A stretch of 6,698 bases of DNA from DATDTB01 sp035291025 (GCA_035291025.1 DATDTB010000086.1:1-6698); one strand, 5' to 3'. Counted from the stretch's first letter, positions 1-5,438 are shown. The notes: a model not told the origin generated them from the sequence alone. Program-made: numbers and translations.

Positions 1-809
1 CCCGCGATGGGCGCGCAACCCTCGGCTTGCACTCCAATTATTTTCGGCAGCCTTTCCAGCAATCCTGCTTTCTTGAACTCGTTCAAGCCCTTGAACACGC
101 CCGAGACCAGGTTACCCATTCCAATCGGGCAAACGACGTACTCGGGGGCGCTCCATGACAACTGGTCCACGATTTCCATTCCCACGCTCTTCGAGCCTTC
201 TGCTCTGTAAACGTAGTCTCCGGCCAAGTACGCCTTTTCCTCGAGCCAGAGCCTCCTGACTTCCTGGAAAGCCTCGTCGTAGGAGCCCTTTACGCTCACT
301 ACATTTGCGCCGTGCGCCTTTATTTGAGCGAGCTTTTCCAAGGGAGCGAAGCTAGGAGCGTAAATCGTCGCCTTGACGCCGGCGCGCGCTGAGTACGCCG
401 CAACGGACGCGCCCATGTTTCCAGTGCTCGCGCAAACCAGTTCTTTCACGCCGAGCTGCCTTGCCTTAGTGACTTCAATGCTTGACCCGCGGTCCTTGAA
501 CGACCCAGTCGGGTTGACTCCCTCGAACTTGAAGTAATAGCCTTTGCGCTTGGAGCTCTTTATCAAGGGAGTCCCGCCTTCGTGCATTGTCACGATCGAG
601 CTCAAGTCAGTTATTGGGTAAAACATCCAGTACTTCCAGTGATGGACTTCGGCTTTCCTGAAGTCATTCGATGCGATGAGCTTCTTGATTTTTTTCACGT
701 CGTAGTGAAAGTGCAGCGGCCCCTTGCACTTCGTGCACTCAAACAAGACCGCGCCAGGGCCAAACTCTTTCTTGCAGTCGTAGCACTCAAGCCTTTCCGC
801 GAAAACCAT
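1..809 (-). CDS. thrC: Threonine synthase, 3' part missing (runs off the left edge)
   Basis: PLP enzyme that converts O-phosphohomoserine to threonine and phosphate, the last step of threonine synthesis, in the cytoplasm. I translated 269 codons from the ATG at 809; the frame stays open to base 3. The N-terminus is a small zinc ribbon (C9-x2-C12 and C25-x2-C28), as in many archaeal and bacterial threonine synthases. NPTGSFKDRG at residues 99-108 holds the PLP-binding lysine, K105. The ASTGNMGAS segment that follows matches the fold-type II phosphate/PLP-binding loop, and a glycine-rich PIGMGNLVSG stretch lies near the left edge. About 100 or more C-terminal residues should be outside the window. 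The start lies 3 bases after the stop of the upstream membrane protein gene (TAG GGA ATG), so the two are almost certainly co-transcribed and translationally coupled. A cysteate synthase-like relative is possible but less likely. Confidence 0.93.
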   Translation of the reverse strand, partial: MVFAERLECYDCKKEFGPGAVLFECTKCKGPLHFHYDVKKIKKLIASNDFRKAEVHHWKYWMFYPITDLSSIVTMHEGGTPLIKSSKRKGYYFKFEGVNPTGSFKDRGSSIEVTKARQLGVKELVCASTGNMGASVAAYSARAGVKATIYAPSFAPLEKLAQIKAHGANVVSVKGSYDEAFQEVRRLWLEEKAYLAGDYVYRAEGSKSVGMEIVDQLSWSAPEYVVCPIGMGNLVSGVFKGLNEFKKAGLLERLPKIIGVQAEGCAPIA

Positions 810-812
810 TCC

Positions 813-1418
813 CTATTCTTCCCCTAGTTCCTTTTTCTTTCCCGCCGGCTTGTGAACGAGTTCCATCCTGTTCTTTGGCTTTTTTTCGTCGCCTGGCTCT
901 TTCTTGGCCAAAACCGAATTGATTACCAGCACGACAATCACAACCCCGACGACAGCCGTTATAGCCGAGAAAATCAGCGAACTCTGGTTTCCAAGCGTGC
1001 AAGCCTCTTCTTCCTGGTCTTTCCTGCCGTTGCAGTCGTTGTCGAAGCCGTCAAAGCAGTTAATCTCGGCCGACTCGCATCCAGTGAACTTTTCCAAGGC
1101 AACGGCTTTCACTGGGTCGCTTATGGCCGCCGTGTCCCCGTTCGTTCCAACTGCCTCAACCACGTACTCGTATTCCTTCCCGTTTTCCAAGTCAGAGTCA
1201 ATGAATGGAGGCGAGAACGCCTTTCCAACTATTACCCCGTCGCGTCGAATGGAGTAAAACGCGATGAACTCGCCTGCTATGGATTTCCATTCAATTTTGA
1301 GCTTGCCAGAGCCGTAAGGCTCTATTTTTACTTCGTTTACCGTTACCCCTTGAGCAAAGGTTAGCACTGAGAATGAGCACAGCGCAAGAGCCAAAACGGC
1401 AATCTTTTCCTTGTCCAT
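813..1418 (-). CDS. Secreted, C-terminally membrane-anchored protein with Fn3-like domain and MopE-type metal-binding motif
   Basis: 201-residue protein of unknown function. Residues 1-23 are a signal peptide (MDKEK, then a hydrophobic run ending in FAQG). Residues about 25-108 read as a fibronectin type III-like beta domain, with the usual LKIEW early strand and the late NGKEYEYVVEAV pattern. Residues 114-140 are cysteine-rich (C114, C121, C129, C140) and include DGFDNDCNGRKD, the DGxDNDCxGxxD signature of the MopE-type putative metal-binding repeat, likely a Ca2+ loop. A transmembrane helix (about 148-170) precedes a lysine-rich cytoplasmic tail, giving an outward-facing protein with one anchor. 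I chose the ATG at 1418, not the in-frame ATG at 1550, because the longer form would run through the tRNA-Thr gene, the signal peptide begins exactly here, and a TATA-like box lies about 28 bases upstream. thrC follows after 3 bases. The link to threonine synthesis is unexplained; a surface adhesion or binding role is only a guess. Confidence 0.85.
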   Translation of the reverse strand: MDKEKIAVLALALCSFSVLTFAQGVTVNEVKIEPYGSGKLKIEWKSIAGEFIAFYSIRRDGVIVGKAFSPPFIDSDLENGKEYEYVVEAVGTNGDTAAISDPVKAVALEKFTGCESAEINCFDGFDNDCNGRKDQEEEACTLGNQSSLIFSAITAVVGVVIVVLVINSVLAKKEPGDEKKPKNRMELVHKPAGKKKELGEE

Positions 1419-1442
1419 TGGAAGTGAGAAAAAGGGCTTTCC

Positions 1443-1450
1443 TTTTTTAA
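1443..1450 (-). promoter_or_regulatory. Candidate TATA box for the surface protein-thrC unit
   Basis: Minus-strand TTAAAAAA centred about 28 bases before the ATG at 1418, a spacing that fits leaderless archaeal transcription. It lies between the tRNA-Thr 3' end and the gene, so the unit need not depend on the tRNA promoter. Seen by eye only. Confidence 0.4.
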
Positions 1451-1467
1451 CGATTGTGCATTTGCCG

Positions 1468-1475
1468 AAAAACAA
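1468..1475 (-). terminator. Candidate oligo-T terminator after tRNA-Thr
   Basis: On the minus strand, directly after tRNA position 73, the sequence is TTGTTTTT. Archaeal RNA polymerase can terminate at short U tracts without a hairpin, so this could end the tRNA-Thr transcript. It also shows that no CCA is encoded after this tRNA. Weak evidence because the tract is only five T long. Confidence 0.3.
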
Positions 1476-1580
1476 AGCCTTCGGCGGGGATTGAACCCGC
1501 GACCTTTGCCTATTTGGTTTTTTTGCATTAAAACTGCAGAAAAGTACCAAGGCAACGCTCTACCGCTGAGCTACGAAGGC
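1476..1580 (-). tRNA. tRNA-Thr(GGU) with a 33-base archaeal intron
   Basis: Folded by hand. The acceptor stem is GCCTTCG/CGAAGGC (7 perfect pairs), followed by T8, A9, D-stem GCTC/GAGC with loop AGCGGTA, anticodon stem TTGCC/GGCAA, variable loop AGGTC, and T-arm GCGGG-TTCAATC-CCCGC. The anticodon loop reads T32 T33 GGT A37, then the intron, then A38, so the anticodon is GGU, reading ACC and ACU. The intron occupies 1512-1544. Discriminator base 73 is T, as usual for archaeal tRNA-Thr, and CCA is not encoded. All stems pair without mismatch, so the gene looks functional. It lies 57 bases upstream of the unit that contains threonine synthase, on the same strand. A possible minus-strand promoter is CTATTTT at about 1609-1615, roughly 31 bases before the mature 5' end; this is a weak call. 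Confidence 0.95.
1512..1544 (-). other. tRNA-Thr intron with bulge-helix-bulge splice motif
   Basis: The intron sits at the canonical 37/38 position. Bases 32-35 (TTGG) pair with CCAA near the intron 3' end, forming the 4-bp central helix. The 5' bulge is T36, A37 and intron base C1; the 3' bulge is the last two intron bases A, T plus A38. Inside the intron, TTTT pairs with AAAA and TGCA with TGCA around a GTTTTAA loop, closing a hairpin. This is a textbook hBHBh' substrate for the archaeal tRNA splicing endonuclease. Confidence 0.92.
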
Positions 1581-1626
1581 ATTGATTTCGAGAACTCGCT
1601 GGGTCAGGAAAATAGTGCTTGATAGC

Positions 1627-1636
1627 TTTTTTAAAA
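1627..1636 (+). promoter_or_regulatory. Candidate TATA box of the aminotransferase gene
   Basis: TTTTTTAAAA is centred about 25 bases before the ATG at 1657, so transcription would start at or next to the start codon and give a leaderless mRNA. No Shine-Dalgarno-like sequence precedes the ATG, which agrees. The box lies in the 76-base divergent region shared with tRNA-Thr. Confidence 0.5.
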
Positions 1637-1656
1637 GAACGCCTTTACTGGAGTTC

Positions 1657-2862
1657 ATGGCGCGCTTCGAGCCTTCCAAGAGACTGGAAAACGTTTCCTA
1701 CGCCATCCGCGACGTCGTCTTGGAGGCCAGGAAAGTAGAGGCTTCCGGCAGGAAAGTCCTTTACCTAAACATTGGCGACCCGTGCGTTTACGACTTCCAG
1801 ACGCCGCGGCACTTGATTGAAGCCGTTTCAAAGGCAATGCTTTCAGGCAAGAACTCTTACGCTCCCTCCGAGGGATTGAAGGAAGCGCGCGAGGCGGTTG
1901 CGCAGGAGTGCGGGCGCGAGGGCTTTAAGGCGTCGCCCGAGGACGTTTTATTGGGTTACGGCGCCTCTGAAGGCATTTGGTTCGCGCTGACTGCGCTCTT
2001 GAACCCCGGCGAAAACGTTCTCACTCCAAGCCCTGGATACCCGCAGTACACGTCTTTGATTAACTTGCTTGGAGCCAAGCCAAACGAGTACCCTTGCCTT
2101 GAAAGCGAGGACTGGGAGCCGGACTTTGATGCCATGCGCAAAAGAGTAAATGCTAAGACAAAGGCAGTGGTTGTCATCAACCCAAACAACCCAACTGGGG
2201 CTGTTTACTCCAAGAAGACGCTCAAGGGCGTTTTGGACTTGGCGGGAGAGCACAACTTGGTGGTGTTGGCTGACGAGATTTACTCCAAGCTCGTCTACGG
2301 GGAGGGCGCGGAGTTCCACGCAATGGCCTCGCTTTCCAATGACGTCCCAGTCGTGACTTTTTCGGGGCTTTCCAAGAACTACCTGGCGCCCGGGTGGAGG
2401 ACTGGTTGGAGCGTCTTCCACGACCCGCAGCAAAAAGCCGCGAAGGTCAGGGACGCAATGCTGCAGCTTGGAAGGGTGAGGCTGAGCACTACTTACCCGT
2501 TCCAGTTTGCCGTGAAAGCCGCGCTTGAAGGCCCGCAGGGCCACTTGATTGAAGTCAACGACAAACTAAGGAGGCGTGCTGACCTTCTTTTTTCAGCCCT
2601 AAACGAGCCGGGCAGCGGAGTCAGCGTCGTGAAACCAAAAGGTGCTTTTTACGCGTTCGCCAAAATTCAGGAAAAGTCAAAGGCGAAAGACGACAAGAAG
2701 TTCACAATGGACTTGTTGAAGGAACAAGGAGTGCTTACTGTTTTCGGGTCAGGTTTCGGGGGAGGCCCGGCCAAGGGGCATTTCCGCATTGTCTTCCTCC
2801 CCAAAGAAGACGTTTTAAGGGAGGCGTGCGGGAAAATCAAAGCCTTTGCTTCACGGAATTGA
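1657..2862 (+). CDS. Alanine-type aminotransferase (PLP fold type I, class I)
   Basis: 401-residue cytoplasmic aminotransferase, probably moving an amino group between alanine and 2-oxoglutarate (alanine + 2-oxoglutarate = pyruvate + glutamate). From memory, the sequence resembles the archaeal alanine aminotransferase of Pyrococcus: the AIRDVVLEARK and LNIGDP segments, ILDLAGEH-like VLDLAGEH, and GHFRIVFLP. Class I residues are all present: Y128 in PGYP, N178 in NPNNPTG, D206 and Y209 in ADEIY, PLP lysine K240 in SGLSKNY, R248 in GWRTGW, and R377 in HFRIVF, which binds the substrate carboxylate. The length is normal. I start at 1657 rather than the upstream in-frame ATG at 1582: homology begins with MARFEPSKRL, and the TATA-like box at 1627-1636 would lie inside the longer form. 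The 3' end overlaps convergent hisS by 26 bases. Aspartate, aromatic or histidinol-phosphate specificity cannot be excluded from sequence alone, though the sequence favours alanine. Confidence 0.9.
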   Translation: MARFEPSKRLENVSYAIRDVVLEARKVEASGRKVLYLNIGDPCVYDFQTPRHLIEAVSKAMLSGKNSYAPSEGLKEAREAVAQECGREGFKASPEDVLLGYGASEGIWFALTALLNPGENVLTPSPGYPQYTSLINLLGAKPNEYPCLESEDWEPDFDAMRKRVNAKTKAVVVINPNNPTGAVYSKKTLKGVLDLAGEHNLVVLADEIYSKLVYGEGAEFHAMASLSNDVPVVTFSGLSKNYLAPGWRTGWSVFHDPQQKAAKVRDAMLQLGRVRLSTTYPFQFAVKAALEGPQGHLIEVNDKLRRRADLLFSALNEPGSGVSVVKPKGAFYAFAKIQEKSKAKDDKKFTMDLLKEQGVLTVFGSGFGGGPAKGHFRIVFLPKEDVLREACGKIKAFASRN

Positions 2863-4159
2863 CTACTTCGCTTAGCTTCAGTTCTTCCTGTTTCCCGGAA
2901 GCCATGTCCCGCAAGGTCGCGGTTCCTTTTTCGAGTTCTCTTTGCCCCAAAATCAACACGAATGGAATGCCTTCCGCGGAAGCGTATTCCAGGTTCTTGG
3001 AAATGCTCCTGTCCATTAAGTCAACCTCTGACGGAACGCCTGCGTTCCTCAGTTCCTGGCACAGCTTGGTTGAAGCGTTCAATGTCCTGATGGGCAGGAC
3101 GAAGACTTTCGTGTTCGTGTTGGTGCGCGCTTTTCCTTTCTCCTTCAAGGCCTCGAACAAGACGTCCAAGCCGAACGAAATGCCCACTGCCGGCAGTTCT
3201 TCCTTTGATTCAATAAGCGACCCAATCATTTTGTCGTACCTGCCGCCTCCCGCGATGGCGCTCTTTATTCCTGACTCTTCCAGGAACGCCTCGAACACTG
3301 TTCCAGTGTAGTACTCCAGCCCCCGTGCGAGGTTCACGGAAAGCGTCACGCGTTTTTCAACCCCGAACTCCTTCAACGCTGACAGGAGTTCCTTTGCTTC
3401 CCCCAACCCTTCCAGAGCCGTCTCTCCTTTCAGCCTTCCTTCAAGGCTTGAAAGCACTTCCTCAAAGCCCCCAGTCGTTTCAATTAGGGAAAAAAGCTTT
3501 TCCATTGCCTTTTCCTTCACTCCCAACTCAGCCAACTCTTTCTGTACTCCAGTTGTTGTTATTTTTTCCAGCTTGTCTATTGCGAGAATCGCCTTGCCGG
3601 CCTTTTTTGCTGGGATGCCAGATTCTTCAATTATTCCCGCCAAAAGCTTTCGGTTGTTTACTTGAACGAACGCCTTCAGCTCGAGTTCCTCGAAGACCTT
3701 CAACGCCAACGCAATCAATTCAGCTTCGGCGACCATTGACTTCGAGCCAATGACGTCGGCGTCGCATTGCGTGAACTCCTTCAGCCTTCCCACGCGAGTC
3801 GGACCGTCCCTGAAGACCTTGCCTATTTCAAAGCGCTTGAACGGCAGCCTGACGCGCGGGTTGGTGCCAACCAGCTTTGCCAGCGGAACAGTCAAGTCGT
3901 ACCGCAAACCCAGCCGTTCCTTGCCTTCTTCCTGGGCTTCCTTCTTTGGCCGTGAAACCTTGTAAGTCTCTTTTAGTATCTCGGCGCCGCCCGCGTACTT
4001 CAAGGACAAGACCTCGAAGTTGTTAATTATCGGGGTTTCGGCGGGCTTGAAGCCGTACAAGGCGAACTGTTGCCTTATGGCGTTAAGGATCCGCTCGCGC
4101 GTTATCTGTTCGTCGGGCCAAAAATCCTTAGTCCCCCGAGGGTTTTCCAAAGCCACCAT
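2837..4159 (-). CDS. hisS: Histidyl-tRNA synthetase (HisRS)
   Basis: 440-residue class II synthetase that attaches histidine to tRNA-His using ATP; normal family length. N-terminal PRGTKDFWP (7-15) starts the catalytic core. Motif 2 is around 107-138, with FRDGPTRVGRLKEFTQCDAD; the QCDADVIG ending is typical of archaeal/eukaryotic-type HisRS. A helical insertion covers about 165-265. The histidine-specific HisA motif is LARGLEYYTGTVFE (277-290), with R279 as the family's catalytic arginine. AGGGRYDKM (303-311) is HisB, and GISFGLDVL (326-334) is motif 3. Residues about 350-440 form the anticodon-binding domain. The start at 4159 fits the conserved N-terminus; GTGAT, 6 bases upstream, could act as a Shine-Dalgarno. 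tRNA-His ends 36 bases upstream on the same strand with no good TATA box between, so the two are probably co-transcribed. The gene end overlaps the convergent aminotransferase gene. The partner tRNA has an unusual acceptor end, so the motif 2 loop is worth comparing with other HisRS. Confidence 0.96.
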   Translation of the reverse strand: MVALENPRGTKDFWPDEQITRERILNAIRQQFALYGFKPAETPIINNFEVLSLKYAGGAEILKETYKVSRPKKEAQEEGKERLGLRYDLTVPLAKLVGTNPRVRLPFKRFEIGKVFRDGPTRVGRLKEFTQCDADVIGSKSMVAEAELIALALKVFEELELKAFVQVNNRKLLAGIIEESGIPAKKAGKAILAIDKLEKITTTGVQKELAELGVKEKAMEKLFSLIETTGGFEEVLSSLEGRLKGETALEGLGEAKELLSALKEFGVEKRVTLSVNLARGLEYYTGTVFEAFLEESGIKSAIAGGGRYDKMIGSLIESKEELPAVGISFGLDVLFEALKEKGKARTNTNTKVFVLPIRTLNASTKLCQELRNAGVPSEVDLMDRSISKNLEYASAEGIPFVLILGQRELEKGTATLRDMASGKQEELKLSEVVNSVKQRL

Positions 4160-4165
4160 TTTCCA

Positions 4166-4170
4166 ATCAC
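4166..4170 (-). promoter_or_regulatory. Possible ribosome binding site of hisS
   Basis: Minus-strand GTGAT matches the 3' half of the archaeal Shine-Dalgarno GGAGGTGAT and ends 6 bases before the hisS ATG. It supports a leadered message, which fits co-transcription with tRNA-His. The match is short. Confidence 0.35.
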
Positions 4171-4198
4171 GTTTTCCAAATTTTCAAGTCATTAATGG

Positions 4199-4272
4199 AG
4201 CCGCCGCGGAGATTTGAACTCCGGTTACAAGGGCCACAGCCTTGTTTCCTAGGCCAGCTAGAAGACGGCGGC
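4199..4272 (-). tRNA. tRNA-His(GUG), no intron, unusual acceptor end
   Basis: Folded by hand. The acceptor stem is GCCGCCG/CGGCGGC (7 perfect pairs); position 8 is T and 9 is C. D-stem TTCT/GGAA has a loop with G18 G19, the anticodon stem is CAAGG/CCTTG with loop C-T-GTG-G-C, the variable loop is TAAC, and the T-arm is CGGAG-TTCAAAT-CTCCG. The anticodon 5'-GTG-3' reads CAC and CAU, both histidine. Oddities: archaeal tRNA-His normally carries G-1 paired with C73, but here the base before position 1 is C and position 73 is T. Genomic CCA follows at 4198-4196, unlike the tRNA-Thr in this window, and may be coincidence. The synthetase gene for this tRNA begins 36 bases downstream on the same strand. 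Confidence 0.92.
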
Positions 4273-4316
4273 GCGTTTTTCCCAGTGAAAAGCCCAGTCA
4301 AGAACGAGCTGAAGGG

Positions 4317-4324
4317 CTTTAAGG
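4317..4324 (-). promoter_or_regulatory. Candidate TATA box for tRNA-His-hisS
   Basis: Minus-strand CCTTAAAG, preceded by the purine-rich GGAAAA that resembles a BRE. It is centred about 48 bases before the tRNA 5' end, so the leader would be about 20 bases, trimmed by RNase P. Judged by eye. Confidence 0.35.
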
Positions 4325-4351
4325 TTTTCCTGGTTCCAGGCTGCGCGCTAG

Positions 4352-4380
4352 GCAAAGAAAAAGCAATCCCGTCAACGGGA
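4352..4380 (-). terminator. Candidate hairpin plus poly-T terminator
   Basis: On the minus strand, TCCCG-TTGA-CGGGA forms a 5-bp stem with a tetraloop (4380-4367), followed by TTGCTTTTTCTTT. It lies downstream of the small membrane-protein frame and upstream of the tRNA-His promoter, where a transcript end is expected. Archaeal terminators need only the U tract, so the hairpin may be incidental. Confidence 0.4.
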
Positions 4381-4381
4381 A

Positions 4382-4421
4382 TGAAGTGAACCACTTTGCA
4401 CAGCCATCTACCTTCACTTTA
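4382..4421 (-). repeat. Inverted repeat forming a long-loop hairpin
   Basis: The arms at 4382-4390 and 4413-4421 (AAGTGAA/TTCACTT core, 9 pairs with one G-U when read on the plus strand) enclose a 22-base loop. It sits directly before the hairpin/poly-T at 4380-4352 and after a weaker inverted repeat (AAAGCC/GGCTTT, about 4427-4454). Together they suggest a structured 3' untranslated region or a small RNA on the minus strand. No known RNA family was recognised. Confidence 0.35.
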
Positions 4422-4459
4422 AGATAAAGCCGTTATTAGTAGTTAAAAGGCTTTTGGAC

Positions 4460-4631
4460 TCAGCGAAGCAACAGCAAGACGTTCGTTGCAATTGACAACA
4501 GAACCAGCACTACGTCGGAGTACTTCAACGCCTTTTTAGCGCTTTTCGCCGCGCCTTTCCCAAAGGCGGTGAAGAAGGAAAAGACCGCCGTTTACAAGCC
4601 CGCCTTTCTTGCATTTTTTGCCCTTACCCAT
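4460..4631 (-). pseudogene. Small C-terminally anchored membrane protein frame, interrupted by a +1 frameshift
   Basis: An ATG at 4631 opens MGKGKKCKKGGLVNGG, then continues as an unconvincing tail to a stop at 4536-4538 (31 codons). Shifting +1 near the GGCGGTCTTTTCC stretch (about 4573-4585) gives FSFFTAFGKGAAKSAKKALKYS followed by a hydrophobic helix (DVVLVLLSIATNVLLLLR) and a stop at 4460-4462. The joined product would have about 56 residues: a basic N-terminus, an amphipathic middle and one C-terminal membrane helix. Codon choice in the second frame (GCG, AAG, TTG, TCC) matches the neighbouring genes. The ATG has a TATA-like box 25 bases upstream and an AAGGTGG Shine-Dalgarno-like sequence 7 bases upstream. 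The frame could be a real frameshift mutation, a sequencing error in a short run, or programmed +1 frameshifting. The function is unknown. Not recognised as a named family. Confidence 0.5.
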
Positions 4632-4651
4632 TTGGAAACCACCTTTCTGGG

Positions 4652-4659
4652 AATAAAAA
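4652..4659 (-). promoter_or_regulatory. Candidate TATA box of the small membrane-protein gene
   Basis: Minus-strand TTTTTATT is centred about 25 bases before the ATG at 4631. Its T run might instead help end the trkA transcript, whose stop lies about 50 bases upstream on the same strand. Confidence 0.4.
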
Positions 4660-4707
4660 GGTTGAGGGCTTAAGAATTGAGTAGGGCGTTTTTTTTCCCC
4701 TTCTTAT

Positions 4708-5373
4708 TCACTTCTTTGAAAGCATCTTGTTTATTTCCCTGACAGCGTCCTTTTTTGCCAAAATGAGTATTTTCTCGCCGGGTTTTATTTCATAGTCCTG
4801 TTCGGGTATGACGAGTGAGTTGTCCTCGTATATCGCGATGATGCTCGAGTTCTTGGGGTGGTCCTTGCTGATTTCCCCGACCTTTTTTCCAACCCATGGG
4901 TTTTTTTCCTTGACTTCGACTTCGATTATTTCGGCGGCGCCGCGTGAAATGAACGCCAAGTCAGCCACTTCGGGCTTGGTAATGAGTTCTTCGACGTACA
5001 TCGCGCTCGTGGCCTCGGGGTGGAAAACCAAGTCGATTCCCAGTTTTTTGAGCACAATTTCGTCGTAGTGGCTCTGGCCCAGGCGAGCGATGACTTTCTT
5101 GCACCCTAGGTTTTTCGCGAGGAGGCAAACAATGATGTTGGTTTCGTCGCTGCTCGTTACCGCAACAACTGCGTCAGCTGTCTTGATCCCCGCGTGCTCC
5201 AGCACATCGGGCTCGGTAGCGTCTCCCCTGATGGCGAGAACTCCTGTCTTGTTCGCGATTTCCTTGCACTTGTCGCCTGACTTGTCAACGACAACAGCGT
5301 CGTGTTCTTCTTCCACCAAGGTTTTGGCCAGGTAGTAACCCATTGTCCCGGCGCCTACAACGATTATGTACAT
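4708..5373 (-). CDS. trkA: TrkA-type K+ uptake regulatory subunit (single RCK unit)
   Basis: 221-residue cytoplasmic nucleotide-binding protein that gates a TrkH/KtrB-type potassium channel. Residues 1 to about 120 are the RCK_N Rossmann domain: GAGTMG (7-12) is the dinucleotide-binding loop after the first strand, D30 at the end of the second strand favours NAD(H) or adenine nucleotide ribose binding, and GDAT is at 50-53. Residues about 135-221 are the RCK_C (TrkA_C) domain, which usually binds a small ligand. One N+C unit is about half the length of E. coli TrkA and matches the single-unit form of many archaea and of KtrA, which assembles as a ring. The gene follows trkH on the same strand after a 65-base gap, so together they encode a channel and its gating ring. 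The start at 5373 is the only sensible one, since homology begins at MYIIVVGAG. Confidence 0.94.
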   Translation of the reverse strand: MYIIVVGAGTMGYYLAKTLVEEEHDAVVVDKSGDKCKEIANKTGVLAIRGDATEPDVLEHAGIKTADAVVAVTSSDETNIIVCLLAKNLGCKKVIARLGQSHYDEIVLKKLGIDLVFHPEATSAMYVEELITKPEVADLAFISRGAAEIIEVEVKEKNPWVGKKVGEISKDHPKNSSIIAIYEDNSLVIPEQDYEIKPGEKILILAKKDAVREINKMLSKK

Positions 5374-5397
5374 AAGCCCACGTTTTTTCCTTGCCTG

Positions 5398-5424
5398 AGT
5401 TTAACCCTTTTCGTCCTTTTAAAA
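5398..5424 (-). promoter_or_regulatory. Candidate trkA promoter region in the trkH-trkA gap
   Basis: The gap holds two minus-strand TATA-like boxes: GTTAAACT at 5405-5398, centred 28 bases before the trkA ATG, and TTTTAAAA at 5424-5417, which follows an AT-rich stretch and would give a leader of about 22 bases. Either could let trkA be expressed apart from trkH; read-through from trkH is equally possible. Confidence 0.35.
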
Positions 5425-5438
5425 CTTTTTAATTCACC

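Noticed and set aside
852..1364. Long plus-strand open frame of 170 codons
   Set aside because: It lies antisense to the surface protein gene, whose domains and start signals are clear; the plus frame shows no recognisable domain.
1419..1550. In-frame N-terminal extension of the surface protein to an ATG at 1550
   Set aside because: It would run through the tRNA-Thr gene and place the signal peptide inside the protein; a TATA-like box lies between the two candidate starts.
1419..1580. T-box-like attenuation linking tRNA-Thr to threonine synthase
   Set aside because: T-box riboswitches are bacterial leader RNAs, and this is a complete, functional-looking tRNA gene with a spliceable intron.
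1582..1656. In-frame extension of the aminotransferase to an ATG at 1582
   Set aside because: The extra 25 residues have no family match and would cover the promoter box; the family N-terminus begins at the ATG at 1657.
4196..4198. Encoded CCA end as a general feature of this genome's tRNAs
   Set aside because: The tRNA-Thr here has no encoded CCA, so the CCA after tRNA-His may be coincidence; one example is not enough.
4167..4394. 75-codon minus-strand open frame upstream of hisS
   Set aside because: It runs through the whole tRNA-His gene, and its composition does not look like protein; treated as chance.
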